A stretch of DNA of 6,324 nt from Thiomargarita sp. (GCA_020721025.1 DYNO01000181.1:1-6324), one strand, 5' to 3'. Counted from the stretch's first letter, positions 1 through 6,136 are shown. Notes: a model not told the origin generated them from the sequence alone. Program-made: numbers and translations.

Positions 1-166
1 TGGAAGTGGTTGATTTTCCAATGTAACTATCGACATCATAACGTCTTTGTCCTGATTTGGTTCTGATGCAGTTAATTTCACCATTGTCCGCCCATTTTCG
101 TAATGAATTTGGGTGGACACCCAAAATACGTGCGGCCTCTCTGCTGGGATGGAATTTAGTTGACAT
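1..166 (-). CDS. tnpA: IS607-family serine recombinase (TnpA), N-terminal part, truncated by window edge
   Basis: Reading the minus strand from ATG at 166 gives 55 codons open to the window edge. Residues 5-51 form a MerR/excisionase-type winged helix: a REAARILGVHPNSLRKW segment (HTH), then a turn, then TKSGQRRYDVDSYIG. This arrangement at the extreme N-terminus is typical of IS607-family TnpA, in which the DNA-binding domain precedes the serine-recombinase catalytic domain. The catalytic domain, and the tnpB that usually follows, would lie left of the window and are not seen. Family knowledge: these recombinases move a circular intermediate, with crossover at a GG dinucleotide and without terminal inverted repeats or target duplications. 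No Shine-Dalgarno is visible before the ATG. Alternative: a stand-alone MerR-like regulator or IS607-like resolvase, but the upstream repeat structure favours an IS end. Confidence 0.85.
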   Translation of the reverse strand, partial: MSTKFHPSREAARILGVHPNSLRKWADNGEINCIRTKSGQRRYDVDSYIGKSTTS

Positions 167-224
167 AATCGCATTTATTATAGTATGTCAACAAATATTA
201 AAGTATTTAGTGATAGTTGTCAAC
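159..224 (-). promoter_or_regulatory. IS607-type transposon end: palindrome plus repeated GTTGAC sites and tnpA promoter
   Basis: On the plus strand GTTGACATA (159-167) and TATGTCAAC (184-192) form a perfect 9-bp inverted repeat with a 16-nt spacer, overlapping the tnpA start codon. A third GTCAAC at 219-224 lies exactly 32 bp from the second (187-192), about three helical turns. On the minus strand TTGACA (223-218), a 17-nt spacer and TAATAT (200-195) make a sigma-70-like promoter. A consensus TATAAT (182-177) only 10 nt before the ATG could give a nearly leaderless transcript. Inference: the repeats are TnpA binding sites used both for end recognition and for autorepression. Confidence 0.6.
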
Positions 225-234
225 CCTTTGGCAA

Positions 235-1551
235 TTATTTATCCAATGTTTCCAATCGGATACGCATCACTTTACCGGTGATTCCGTCAAGTTGTTCAAT
301 TGCTTGAATTGCTTGATTCACATCCCGTTCCACCACACGATGCGTCAAAATCACCACAGACACTTGAGCTGCGTTCTCTTTCGGCTCTTTCTGCACAATC
401 GCTTCGATACTGATGTTATTATTGCTCAAAATGCCGGTGATTTTCGCCAACATGCCGGGGCGGTCATACGAACAAATTCGCAAATAATAAGCAGTTTCAA
501 TGGCATCTATCGGTAAAATCGGAATATCTTGCAGTGAATCCGGCTGAAATGCCAAGTGTGGCACACGGTTATTCGGATCAGTGGTCAACATCCGCGTCAC
601 ATCAACCAAATCCGCCACCACCGCAGAACCCGTCGGCTCCGCCCCTGCCCCCGCGCCGTAATACAAGGTGTGACCGACCGCATCTGCATGAACTAAAACA
701 GCATTCATCACGCCATCGACATTGGCAATCAAACGACGGTGTGGAATAAACGTTGGATGCACCCGTAATTCAACCCCCTTTGCTGTCCGTTTAGCAATAC
801 CCAACACCTTGATTCGATAGCCTAATTCATTGGCATAGCCGATATCTTCAGAAGAAATTTGAGTGATGCCTTCGGTATAAACTTTGTCAAACTGCAATGG
901 AATCCCAAAGGCTAACGCGGCGATAATGGTCAATTTATGAGCAGCATCAATGCCTTCGATGTCAAATGTCGGGTCTTGTTCCGCATAACCCAACCGCTGC
1001 GCTTCCGCCAAAACATCGGCAAATTCTGCCCCTTTATCGCGCATTTCAGTCAAGATAAAATTGCTCGTGCCGTTGATAATGCCTGCAACCCATTGAATTT
1101 TATTGGCACTTAAGCCTTCACGAATTGCCTTGATGATCGGAATTCCCCCTGCAACCGCGGCTTCAAACCCAATCATCACGCCTTTTTCTTGTGCCAGTTG
1201 AAAAATTTCATTGCCATATTTTGCAATCAGGGCTTTATTGGCGGTGACGACGTGCTTGCCATTGTGAATCGCTTTTAAAATCATCTCTTTAGCAATGGTG
1301 GTGCCGCCCAACAACTCCACAATGATGTCAAGTTCCGGATTGTTGACCACTTCTTCTAAATTTTGAGTCAATGCGATATTTTCAATGCGATAGTCCGCGC
1401 TGGGTTTAATTTCCTTCGCACAGGCATGAGTAATCACAATTTCTCGACCCGCACGACGGGCAATTTCCTGAGCGTTGCGCTGTAAAATACTGACCGTTCC
1501 TCCCCCGACCGTTCCCAAGCCTAAAATTCCTACTTTCACTGGATTGAGCAT
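235..1551 (-). CDS. hom: homoserine dehydrogenase with C-terminal ACT domain
   Basis: A 438-residue cytoplasmic enzyme that reduces aspartate semialdehyde to homoserine with NAD(P)H, the branch step to threonine and methionine. The N-terminal Rossmann motif GLGTVG is at 11-16. VTANKALIA (102-110) holds the family's conserved lysine (K106). AGGIPII (134-140) and the long signature GYAEQDPTFDIEGIDAAHK (188-206) contain conserved E191, D202 and K206. From about 354 an ACT domain (DRPGMLAKITGILSN) is expected to bind threonine for feedback inhibition. Length fits the monofunctional, ACT-bearing class rather than the aspartokinase fusion. The start at 1551 is chosen because GAAAGGAAAA lies 6-7 nt upstream and the residues before it (frame open to 1638) are not family-like. 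Complete, no damaged motif. An IS607-type end begins about 10 bp past the stop, and no terminator remains visible. Confidence 0.95.
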   Translation of the reverse strand: MLNPVKVGILGLGTVGGGTVSILQRNAQEIARRAGREIVITHACAKEIKPSADYRIENIALTQNLEEVVNNPELDIIVELLGGTTIAKEMILKAIHNGKHVVTANKALIAKYGNEIFQLAQEKGVMIGFEAAVAGGIPIIKAIREGLSANKIQWVAGIINGTSNFILTEMRDKGAEFADVLAEAQRLGYAEQDPTFDIEGIDAAHKLTIIAALAFGIPLQFDKVYTEGITQISSEDIGYANELGYRIKVLGIAKRTAKGVELRVHPTFIPHRRLIANVDGVMNAVLVHADAVGHTLYYGAGAGAEPTGSAVVADLVDVTRMLTTDPNNRVPHLAFQPDSLQDIPILPIDAIETAYYLRICSYDRPGMLAKITGILSNNNISIEAIVQKEPKENAAQVSVVILTHRVVERDVNQAIQAIEQLDGITGKVMRIRLETLDK

Positions 1552-1649
1552 GAGTATTTTCCTTTCATGGTTGATTTTTCTTATTTTTAAATTAAGATGC
1601 CAGATAAATATCACAAACCTCTGCGATCTTTCGAGCAAGTTTTCTAAAA

Positions 1650-1855
1650 TCAGCAGAACAATTTGCGACCGCCTGCGGTGTAAACGGTCGCGAGAAAATA
1701 GCTTGATTCAAACTGAAACTCGGCAGGCGGATGTCCATTTTTAGTTAATATTTATTGACAAAATTATCTGTTTTATCAACGGAAACAGTCCGTTCGATAC
1801 GATCTGATTCGGTATCTATCATCATTTCTTGCAACTGCTTGACCGTCAAGCGCAT
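1650..1855 (-). pseudogene. internally deleted remnant of an AlbA_2 (Schlafen-fold) ATP-binding protein gene
   Basis: The minus-strand frame from ATG 1855 encodes 36 residues ending at TAA 1745-1747. Residues 16-30 (ESDRIERTVSVDKTD) match the opening of AlbA_2-domain proteins, which normally continue with a KF..AICAFAND segment and several hundred more residues. Directly after the stop, in another frame (1742-1650), about 30 codons include NGHPPAEFQFESSYFLATVY, which resembles the far C-terminus of the same protein class. The middle of the gene is therefore missing and the two ends are joined out of frame. Possible SD ACGGGAA precedes the ATG, and the gst stop is 16 bp upstream, so the short N-terminal peptide might still be translated. 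The N-terminal match is firmer than the C-terminal one. Both come from memory of the family, not an alignment. Confidence 0.6.
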
Positions 1856-1871
1856 ATTTTTTCCCGTTACA

Positions 1872-2531
1872 TTACCTTTCAAACTGTGGCAAAACTTCAG
1901 TTTCTTGACATGCGTCTTGTTGCCATTGTTGCATCGCGGGAAGTGCCAGTAAGCTATTGATATATTGCTGTTCTACGTCGCCAACCGTCACGCCATAACC
2001 AGCAAAACGAAATGCAACGGGGGCAAACATTGCGTCTGCTATTGAAAATTCCCCAAATAACCATTCGCCCGCCTGCCCATATTGCTGCCGACAGACGCGC
2101 CAAATCTCGCCAATCCGCGCAATATCTTGTTTTGCAAGATGAGAAAATTCCAATCCAGGTATCTTACGCCGACAGTTCATATTCAATTCGGTACGCAAAC
2201 CCATGAAACCAGAGTGCATTTCTGCACAAATCGAACGGGCAACTGCTCGCACTGCGATGTTTTCGGGCAAACCGGCATGATTAAGATATTTTTCATTGAC
2301 ATATTCGCAAATTGCCAACGAATCCCATATTTTTAATTCGCCATCGAGCAACACTGGAACTTTTCCAGACGGGGAATAGGATTGAATCAAGGTCGCGCTG
2401 CTATCCGCATAAAGTGGAACGCGAATTTCTTGAAATTCCACACCCATCTGCTTGAGAAATAGCCAAGGACGTAACGACCAAGAAGAATAGGTTTTATTGC
2501 CAATCACTAAGGTAAGCGGGGAATGCATCAT
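1872..2531 (-). CDS. glutathione S-transferase family protein
   Basis: A 219-residue soluble protein with the two-domain GST fold. The N-terminal thioredoxin-like domain (about 6-85) begins LTLVIGNKTYSSWSLRPWL, with the SSWS serine region (16-19) where the catalytic Ser/Tyr usually sits. It has SGKVPVL (55-61) with the presumed cis-proline P59, and DSLAI (70-74), the glutathione gamma-glutamyl binding motif. The helical C-terminal domain contains FSIADAMFAPV (162-172), the N-capping box. Substrate cannot be read from sequence; the YSSWSLRPW type is found in many proteobacterial GSTs of unknown substrate. The frame is open upstream to 2645, but those 38 residues are not GST-like and contain a good promoter, so ATG 2531 (or the adjacent ATG 2528) is the likely start; SD is weak (CGAGACC). 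Complete. Confidence 0.9.
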   Translation of the reverse strand: MMHSPLTLVIGNKTYSSWSLRPWLFLKQMGVEFQEIRVPLYADSSATLIQSYSPSGKVPVLLDGELKIWDSLAICEYVNEKYLNHAGLPENIAVRAVARSICAEMHSGFMGLRTELNMNCRRKIPGLEFSHLAKQDIARIGEIWRVCRQQYGQAGEWLFGEFSIADAMFAPVAFRFAGYGVTVGDVEQQYINSLLALPAMQQWQQDACQETEVLPQFER

Positions 2532-2606
2532 GAAATGGTCTCGAAGATGTTCAAATAACGTGGATTTTATTGCAGGATTAACGTACAACGGATGGCTCAC
2601 GTTGGA

Positions 2607-2635
2607 ATAAAACAAAACATTTCCAATTGAGTCAA
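2607..2635 (-). promoter_or_regulatory. candidate sigma-70 promoter for the GST gene
   Basis: Minus strand: -35 TTGACT (2635-2630), 17-nt spacer, -10 TTTTAT (2612-2607). Transcription would begin near 2600, giving a leader of about 70 nt before the ATG at 2531. This also argues against the longer upstream start at 2645, which would lie upstream of the transcript. It could also drive the AlbA_2 remnant and hom, since no terminator is evident between them. Confidence 0.5.
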
Positions 2636-2645
2636 GCAAGATCAC

Positions 2646-2845
2646 CTGTCAACTGAAATGATAGAATCTGTCGATTAACCTCAATTGATTTATTGTATCA
2701 TATCGGATGACATCGTTGGTTGATACTGGTTAAATTGTATTGAATATCCAATGATGAATTTCATGCCGAGAAAACTCGTGAATAGCATGGAGTGAAGACA
2801 TCAACTCTCTGTTTTAACTCATTTTATCATCATCTCAACCGAATT
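2646..2845. other. intergenic stretch, nothing recognisable
   Basis: AT-rich DNA between the GST promoter and the acyltransferase remnant. On the minus strand a 23-codon frame starting MSSLHAIHEFSRH is present, but it has no recognisable family, no strong SD and no conserved context. No hairpin with a T-tract, tRNA-like fold or long repeat was found by eye. Confidence 0.5.
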
Positions 2846-3065
2846 CTACAGCCGATGCGAACCATAACGTCTGCGTAAACCGAGAATGGGTTTTTCGACG
2901 TAATGATAAGAAAATACCGATAAAAATAGTGTCATTGGCAGTACAATACCATGAGGGTGAAAATTGTTTGGCGAAAGTCGCCGCGACAACCATCGTAAAC
3001 CAATGTTGCAAGTATAGAACCGATTTGAAATCTTTAACACCAAGTAAAACAGGTCTATAACCCAA
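2846..3065 (-). pseudogene. frameshifted C-terminal remnant of an acyltransferase-3 family membrane protein
   Basis: Two overlapping minus-strand frames each carry part of the same kind of protein. The frame from about 3065 gives KSVLYLQHWFTMVVAATFA (about 3026-2970), resembling the late YSLYLWHWP membrane segment of acyltransferase-3 (OafA/YrhL-like) proteins. The other frame, from about 2960 to the stop at 2846-2848, gives a hydrophobic helix followed by SVFSYHYVEKPILGLRRRYG, which resembles the family's closing S-Y-x-x-x-E-x-P-x-x-x-L-R-R motif. A frameshift near 2960 separates the two. Upstream of about 3066 the gene is not recognisable; it appears to be cut off where the tnpB-type remnant begins. 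Such proteins O-acylate sugars of LPS or exopolysaccharide. The C-terminal motif is the strong part of the call; the HW segment is more tentative. Confidence 0.55.
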
Positions 3066-3143
3066 AAAGTATTGACAGGTAAAGCATGTCGCATTAGAAT
3101 CCTCACCATGACTTAAGTGTAACCCATCTGAGGGAGTTAAGCC

Positions 3144-3203
3144 ATGTTATTGGCACACAAAATCGAACTACTGCCCAATGAAACTGCTGTAATAAATTTT
3201 TGA
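3144..3203 (+). pseudogene. tnpB: N-terminal remnant of an IS200/IS605-type tnpB (OrfB)
   Basis: ATG 3144 is preceded by a strong SD (GAGGGAG, about 9 nt upstream) and encodes MLLAHKIELLPNETAV before a stop at 3201-3203. The M-x-x-A-H-K-I-x-L-x-P-N opening is characteristic of TnpB, the RNA-guided nuclease ancestor of Cas12, carried by IS605- and IS607-type elements. After about 16 residues the similarity stops, and the roughly 350 remaining codons are absent; an inverted-repeat MITE begins 9 bp later. No tnpA, no C-terminal RuvC or zinc-finger sequence and no right-end guide RNA region is seen. This is a dead fragment, and short enough that the call rests on one motif plus the SD. Confidence 0.55.
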
Positions 3204-3211
3204 GTAGGTTA

Positions 3212-3322
3212 TGAGTTACGCAGTTTAAATCTAATTTTCAATTTTTCAAAAAGTTAGCATTTCGAGCAATTTTTCGATATTTGAATAAAATCAATTGAAT
3301 AACGATTCAACTGCGTAACTCC
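3212..3322 (+). mobile_element. MITE family A, copy 1 (111 bp, TA-flanked)
   Basis: Terminal inverted repeat GAGTTACGCAGTT (3213-3225) pairs with AACTGCGTAACTC (3309-3321), and the element is bounded by TA on both sides (3210-3211 and 3323-3324). It encodes no protein. The interior matches the reverse complement of 6137-6271 along nearly its whole length, for example TAAAATCAATTGAATAA near the right end against the equivalent stretch of the other copy. TA duplication and small size suit a MITE mobilised by a TA-targeting DDE transposase (IS630/Tc1-mariner or some IS5-group elements); the autonomous parent is not in the window. Confidence 0.8.
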
Positions 3323-3324
3323 TA

Positions 3325-3680
3325 AAAAATATATTTTATTTGTCATTTTTGCGGGATGATTCCCAACAGGTTACAAGATAATCCGGTTATTGTAACAGAA
3401 TTCAGTTATTTTGCCACTCGACCTTCAATTTTGCGATGGATTCCGTTCAATTCTTTACTGAGTAAAAAAGATTTTGTCAGTTTTTTAACAATCTCTGTCT
3501 AATAGAATAGTTTTATAATGAATGAGTTATGTCAAATGGTGCTATCTATGAGTTTTAAATTCATTTGGCTGATACTTGCTCAGTGAATAAAAAATTTCTC
3601 AGCCAGACCTGTTTTGCTTTAAAATGTACCCAACGTACCCAATATCAGTCGTTCTCAACAGAAATGTAAGGCAGGTCGTT
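3325..3680 (+). other. region upstream of rseC: no recognisable gene
   Basis: Where rseB/mucB would normally sit, no similar sequence is seen. A 48-codon plus-strand frame (ATG 3356, stop 3500-3502) and a 22-codon frame (ATG 3518, stop 3584-3586; hydrophobic end MSFKFIWLILA) exist, but neither has a convincing SD or known family. ACTGA (3457-3461) and TCAGT (3477-3481), with A/T-rich inner pairing and a following T6 tract, form a weak terminator-like hairpin. Candidate promoter elements follow directly. Confidence 0.4.
3474..3519 (+). promoter_or_regulatory. candidate promoter region for rseC-mucD
   Basis: TTGTCA (3474-3479), an 18-nt spacer and TCTAAT (3498-3503) form a sigma-70-like promoter. 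A consensus TATAAT (3514-3519) lies close behind but lacks a good -35. A GAACTT-type sigma-E promoter was looked for between 3325 and 3680 and not found. Transcripts would carry a leader of about 150-170 nt before ATG 3681. Confidence 0.35.
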
Positions 3681-4109
3681 ATGCTAGAAGAACGAGGTGT
3701 GGTGGTGAAAGTTGTTGATGAATTTGCATGGATACAAACCTCGCGACACAGTGCGTGTGGTCATTGTGATTCCAAAAATTCGTGCGGTACCGCCAGTTTA
3801 TCTCAGGTGCTTGGTCAGAAAAAAACTGAAATCAGAGTGATTAATCATTTGGCTGTCCATGTTGGGGATAATGTGATCGTTGGACTGGAAGAACAAGCAT
3901 TATTGAGAGGTTCTCTGGTCATCTATCTCCTCCCCCTGCTATGTTTGTTTGCAACAGCCATTCTTGCTCAAACTTGGTTTAATTCTGAACATCTCACGAT
4001 TCTTTCAGGTATCATTGGGTTAGCAGGCGGGTTGTTATGGGTCAAGCGGATTACAGCAAAAATGGCGGATGATGTACGCTATCAACCTGTGATTTTACGC
4101 GTGATATAA
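3681..4109 (+). CDS. rseC: RseC/MucC family inner-membrane protein (SoxR-reducing system type)
   Basis: A 142-residue protein. The N-terminal half (1-75) is a small cytoplasmic domain starting MLEERGVVVKV, with the cysteine cluster C26-GH-C29-x5-C35 followed by G, the CxxCx5C pattern of E. coli RseC. Two membrane helices follow at about 78-98 and 105-122, then a basic stretch and YQPVILRV, a conserved family ending. RseC modulates sigma-E signalling and, with Rsx/Rnf proteins, helps reduce SoxR; the cysteines may bind an iron-sulfur cluster. The frame is open to 3624, but the start at 3681 fits the family and has AAGGCAGG just upstream. It precedes mucD by 24 bp on the same strand, clearly one operon. 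Unusually, rseA/rseB are not directly upstream. Confidence 0.92.
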   Translation: MLEERGVVVKVVDEFAWIQTSRHSACGHCDSKNSCGTASLSQVLGQKKTEIRVINHLAVHVGDNVIVGLEEQALLRGSLVIYLLPLLCLFATAILAQTWFNSEHLTILSGIIGLAGGLLWVKRITAKMADDVRYQPVILRVI

Positions 4110-4133
4110 AAATTAAATTGTTACGGAGTAACC

Positions 4134-5588
4134 ATGAGAAAATATTTTACGACATCTATATTGGGGGCGATTTTTGCCCTTGGTTTTGTATCCAATGGGG
4201 TAATGGCGCGTGATTTACCAGAATTTACACAACTGGTTGAGAAATATGGTTCTGCTGTCGTCAATATCAGTACTTCTGCCAAAAAAGATGCCGCGGGCAA
4301 GAACAAAGAGGATGACGATTCTGAACCCTCGCCGAACAGACCGGGAATGCCGGGAATGCCCGAAGATTTGAACGAATTCTTCCGTCACTTCTTTGACCAA
4401 GAAAAAGGTCCCTACCAAGGTCCCGCCACCTCTTTGGGATCAGGGTTTATCATCTCCAGCGATGGTTATATCGTCACCAATAATCACGTCATTCAAAATG
4501 CCGATGAAATTATCGTGCGTCTGACGGATCGTCGGGAATTTATCGCAAAACTCAAGGGCGCGGACAAACTCAGCGACATCGCGTTGTTAAAAGTGGAAGC
4601 AACGGATTTGCCTACTGTAAAATTGGGGTTGTCCAAAGAGTTAAAAGTCGGGGAATGGGTTTTAGCCATCGGTTCACCGTTTGGATTTGATCATTCTGTG
4701 ACCGCCGGTATTGTCAGCGCGAAAGGGCGAAGTCTGCCTAGTGATAACTATGTGCCATTTATTCAAACCGATGCCGCGGCAAATCCGGGCAATTCTGGCG
4801 GGCCCCTGTTCAACATGGAAGGCGAAGTGGTCGGCGTGATTTCTCAAATCTACAGTCGTAGCGGTGGATTCATGGGAATTTCCTTTGCGATCCCTGTCGA
4901 TGTGATGAACAATGTGGTCGAGCAATTGAAAAAAGACGGCAAGGTGGCGCGGGGTTGGTTGGGCGTATTAATCCAAGATGTCACCCGTGACTTAGCAGAA
5001 TCCTTTGGGATGAACAAACCGCGCGGCGCGTTGGTTGCCAAAGTTTTACCCAACAGTCCCGCAGCACAAACCGGGTTTAAAGTCGGCGACATCATCACAG
5101 AATTTGATGGTAAACAAATTGAACATTCCTCAGATTTACCACCAATGGTCGGGATCAGCAAGGTCGGCAGTTCCTTCTTAGCAAAAGTGATTCGTGGCGG
5201 TAAAGAAGTCACGCTGAATGTCGTGATTGCCGAATTACCCCCCGAAGAAGAATTGCAAATGTCCATGAATAGCAAGGGTGGCAAAAGTACCAACAGCGAT
5301 AAACTTGGGCTAACAGTGCGTGAACTGGATGACAAACAACGTGAAGCACAATCTGTCCCCGAAGGCGGCGTGTGGGTTGACAAAGTTGACAGCAAAGGTG
5401 TTGCATTTGAAGCGGGTATTCGCAAAGACGACGTGATTATTTCCATCAATCATGTCAGAATTGAGACGGTACAACAATTCAAAGAAATCGTCGCTGAACT
5501 CAAAGACGGGCAATCAGTTGCGATCTTAATCCACCGGGCAGGCTCACCGCGCTTCCTCGCGATGAAAATACCTTCTGCTGAGAAATAA
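4134..5588 (+). CDS. mucD: periplasmic DegP/HtrA-type serine endoprotease (MucD)
   Basis: A 484-residue protease/chaperone that clears misfolded envelope proteins. Signal peptide: MRK, then a hydrophobic core (7-21), then VMA|RD, with probable cleavage after residue 25. The trypsin-like domain carries the full catalytic triad: H118 in TNNHVI, D148 in LSDIALL and S221 in GNSGGPL. PDZ1 spans about 275-365 (GWLGVLIQDV start) and PDZ2 about 388-480 (LGLTVREL start), as in DegP/MucD. The stretch 47-97 is charged and proline/glycine-rich, with a GMPGMP repeat, consistent with the flexible LA loop. SD ACGGAG lies 6 nt before the ATG. Length matches the family and no key residue is missing. Its position directly after rseC supports the MucD assignment over a general DegP, though function would be the same in broad terms. 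Confidence 0.95.
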   Translation: MRKYFTTSILGAIFALGFVSNGVMARDLPEFTQLVEKYGSAVVNISTSAKKDAAGKNKEDDDSEPSPNRPGMPGMPEDLNEFFRHFFDQEKGPYQGPATSLGSGFIISSDGYIVTNNHVIQNADEIIVRLTDRREFIAKLKGADKLSDIALLKVEATDLPTVKLGLSKELKVGEWVLAIGSPFGFDHSVTAGIVSAKGRSLPSDNYVPFIQTDAAANPGNSGGPLFNMEGEVVGVISQIYSRSGGFMGISFAIPVDVMNNVVEQLKKDGKVARGWLGVLIQDVTRDLAESFGMNKPRGALVAKVLPNSPAAQTGFKVGDIITEFDGKQIEHSSDLPPMVGISKVGSSFLAKVIRGGKEVTLNVVIAELPPEEELQMSMNSKGGKSTNSDKLGLTVRELDDKQREAQSVPEGGVWVDKVDSKGVAFEAGIRKDDVIISINHVRIETVQQFKEIVAELKDGQSVAILIHRAGSPRFLAMKIPSAEK

Positions 5589-5598
5589 ATTGGAGTCT

Positions 5599-5640
5599 GA
5601 ATCCTCCATTGCAGCACGAGGATTCCGGATTTAAATTTTC
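5599..5640 (+). terminator. probable rho-independent terminator after mucD
   Basis: GAATCCTC (5599-5606) and GAGGATTC (5618-5625) form a perfect 8-bp stem with an 11-nt loop, 10 bp past the mucD stop. It is followed by a T-rich but interrupted tail (GGATTTAAATTTTC). TGGAG (5591-5595) and CTCCA (5604-5608) could form a competing small hairpin. The imperfect T-tract lowers confidence. Confidence 0.5.
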
Positions 5641-5757
5641 AATAGTTCGGACAGTTTTCTATAACGACTCATTAAAATCAACGAGTTATGTTTATTTTGC
5701 TAATTCGATAACCGATTGATATGAAAGTATAATTTCAAAACTGTCCGAACGATTGAA
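5638..5757. mobile_element. MITE-like inverted-repeat element, family B (about 106-120 bp)
   Basis: GTTCGGACAGTTTT (5645-5658) is perfectly inverted at 5737-5750. Extending outward, the match reaches 21 bp with one mismatch (5638-5658 against 5737-5757). The interior is AT-rich, noncoding and unrelated to family A. AATTTTCA occurs on both sides (5634-5641 and 5756-5763) and might be a target duplication, but it overlaps the outer repeat, so the exact ends are unsettled. A partial repeat-like ACTGTCCAAC lies at 5771-5780. It is either a MITE or a long hairpin-forming intergenic repeat. Confidence 0.65.
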
Positions 5758-5820
5758 TTTTCATCAGTTGACTGTCCAACAAGTAGGATTGAAAGAAGCA
5801 CCGCTATTTTTTCCAACGGA

Positions 5821-5849
5821 TTGATTTTACAAGTCACAACGGATTCAAT
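5821..5849 (+). promoter_or_regulatory. weak candidate promoter for the glutaredoxin-like gene
   Basis: TTGATT (5821-5826), a 17-nt spacer and TTCAAT (5844-5849) could serve, giving transcription from about 5856 and a leader of about 26 nt. Each hexamer matches consensus at 4 of 6 positions. The direct repeat CAACGGATT (5814-5822 and 5837-5845) overlaps it. A promoter here would be needed if the hairpins after mucD stop the upstream transcript. Confidence 0.25.
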
Positions 5850-5881
5850 TCCCACCTAAATTGACCGAATCTCTCATCATT

Positions 5882-6130
5882 ATGTCTATTACCCTCACAC
5901 TTTATACTAGGCTCGGCTGTCACCTCTGCGAAATGATGGAGCAACAACTGAGCAATTTACAATGTCAGTTAAGTTTTGCAGTCGCCATTATCGACGTGGA
6001 CAGTGACGAAAATTTATCCCTGCGCTATGGTGGAAAAGTACCCGTGTTAGCGCATGGTGAACATGAAATTTGTCATTATTTTTTCAATGCAGATTCCGTG
6101 CGAAGCTATTTACGAACAAAACTCTGTTGA
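5882..6130 (+). CDS. glutaredoxin-like family protein (DUF836 type)
   Basis: An 82-residue protein with a thioredoxin fold. It opens ITLTLYTRLGCHLCEMM: beta strand, then the C-H-L-C redox motif (C13 and C16, counting from ATG 5882) and helix. A second strand VAIIDVDSD follows, then LRYGGKVPVL, where the proline after V is the usual cis-proline. Size and motif fit the short glutaredoxin-like family often placed between mucD and lepA in gammaproteobacteria; its substrate is unknown. The frame could start at TTG 5861, but the fold begins just after ATG 5882. Neither start has a clear SD, so expression may be low. It is separated from mucD by 293 bp containing a terminator and a MITE, so it is probably no longer co-transcribed, and a family A MITE begins 6 bp after its stop. 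Confidence 0.85.
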   Translation: MSITLTLYTRLGCHLCEMMEQQLSNLQCQLSFAVAIIDVDSDENLSLRYGGKVPVLAHGEHEICHYFFNADSVRSYLRTKLC

Positions 6131-6136
6131 TAGTTA

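Noticed and set aside
1552..1638. A 29-residue N-terminal extension of hom
   Set aside because: The extension is not family-like and is intergenic in composition; the Rossmann motif and a good SD place the start at 1551.
1665..1691. Hairpin GCGACCG/CGGTCGC with an inner ACCGC-CT-GCGGT as a hom leader attenuator
   Set aside because: It lies inside the C-terminal part of the AlbA_2 remnant, has no T-tract on either strand and no leader peptide rich in threonine or methionine codons.
3356..3502. A 48-codon plus-strand frame (MIPNRLQDNPVIV start) upstream of rseC
   Set aside because: No SD, no recognised family and it overlaps the promoter and hairpin region. It might be a gene fragment but cannot be supported.
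4850..5449. A 199-codon frame on the minus strand opposite mucD
   Set aside because: It is fully antisense to a clearly coding protease and has a low-complexity Ser/Thr/Pro-rich product without family features: a shadow frame.
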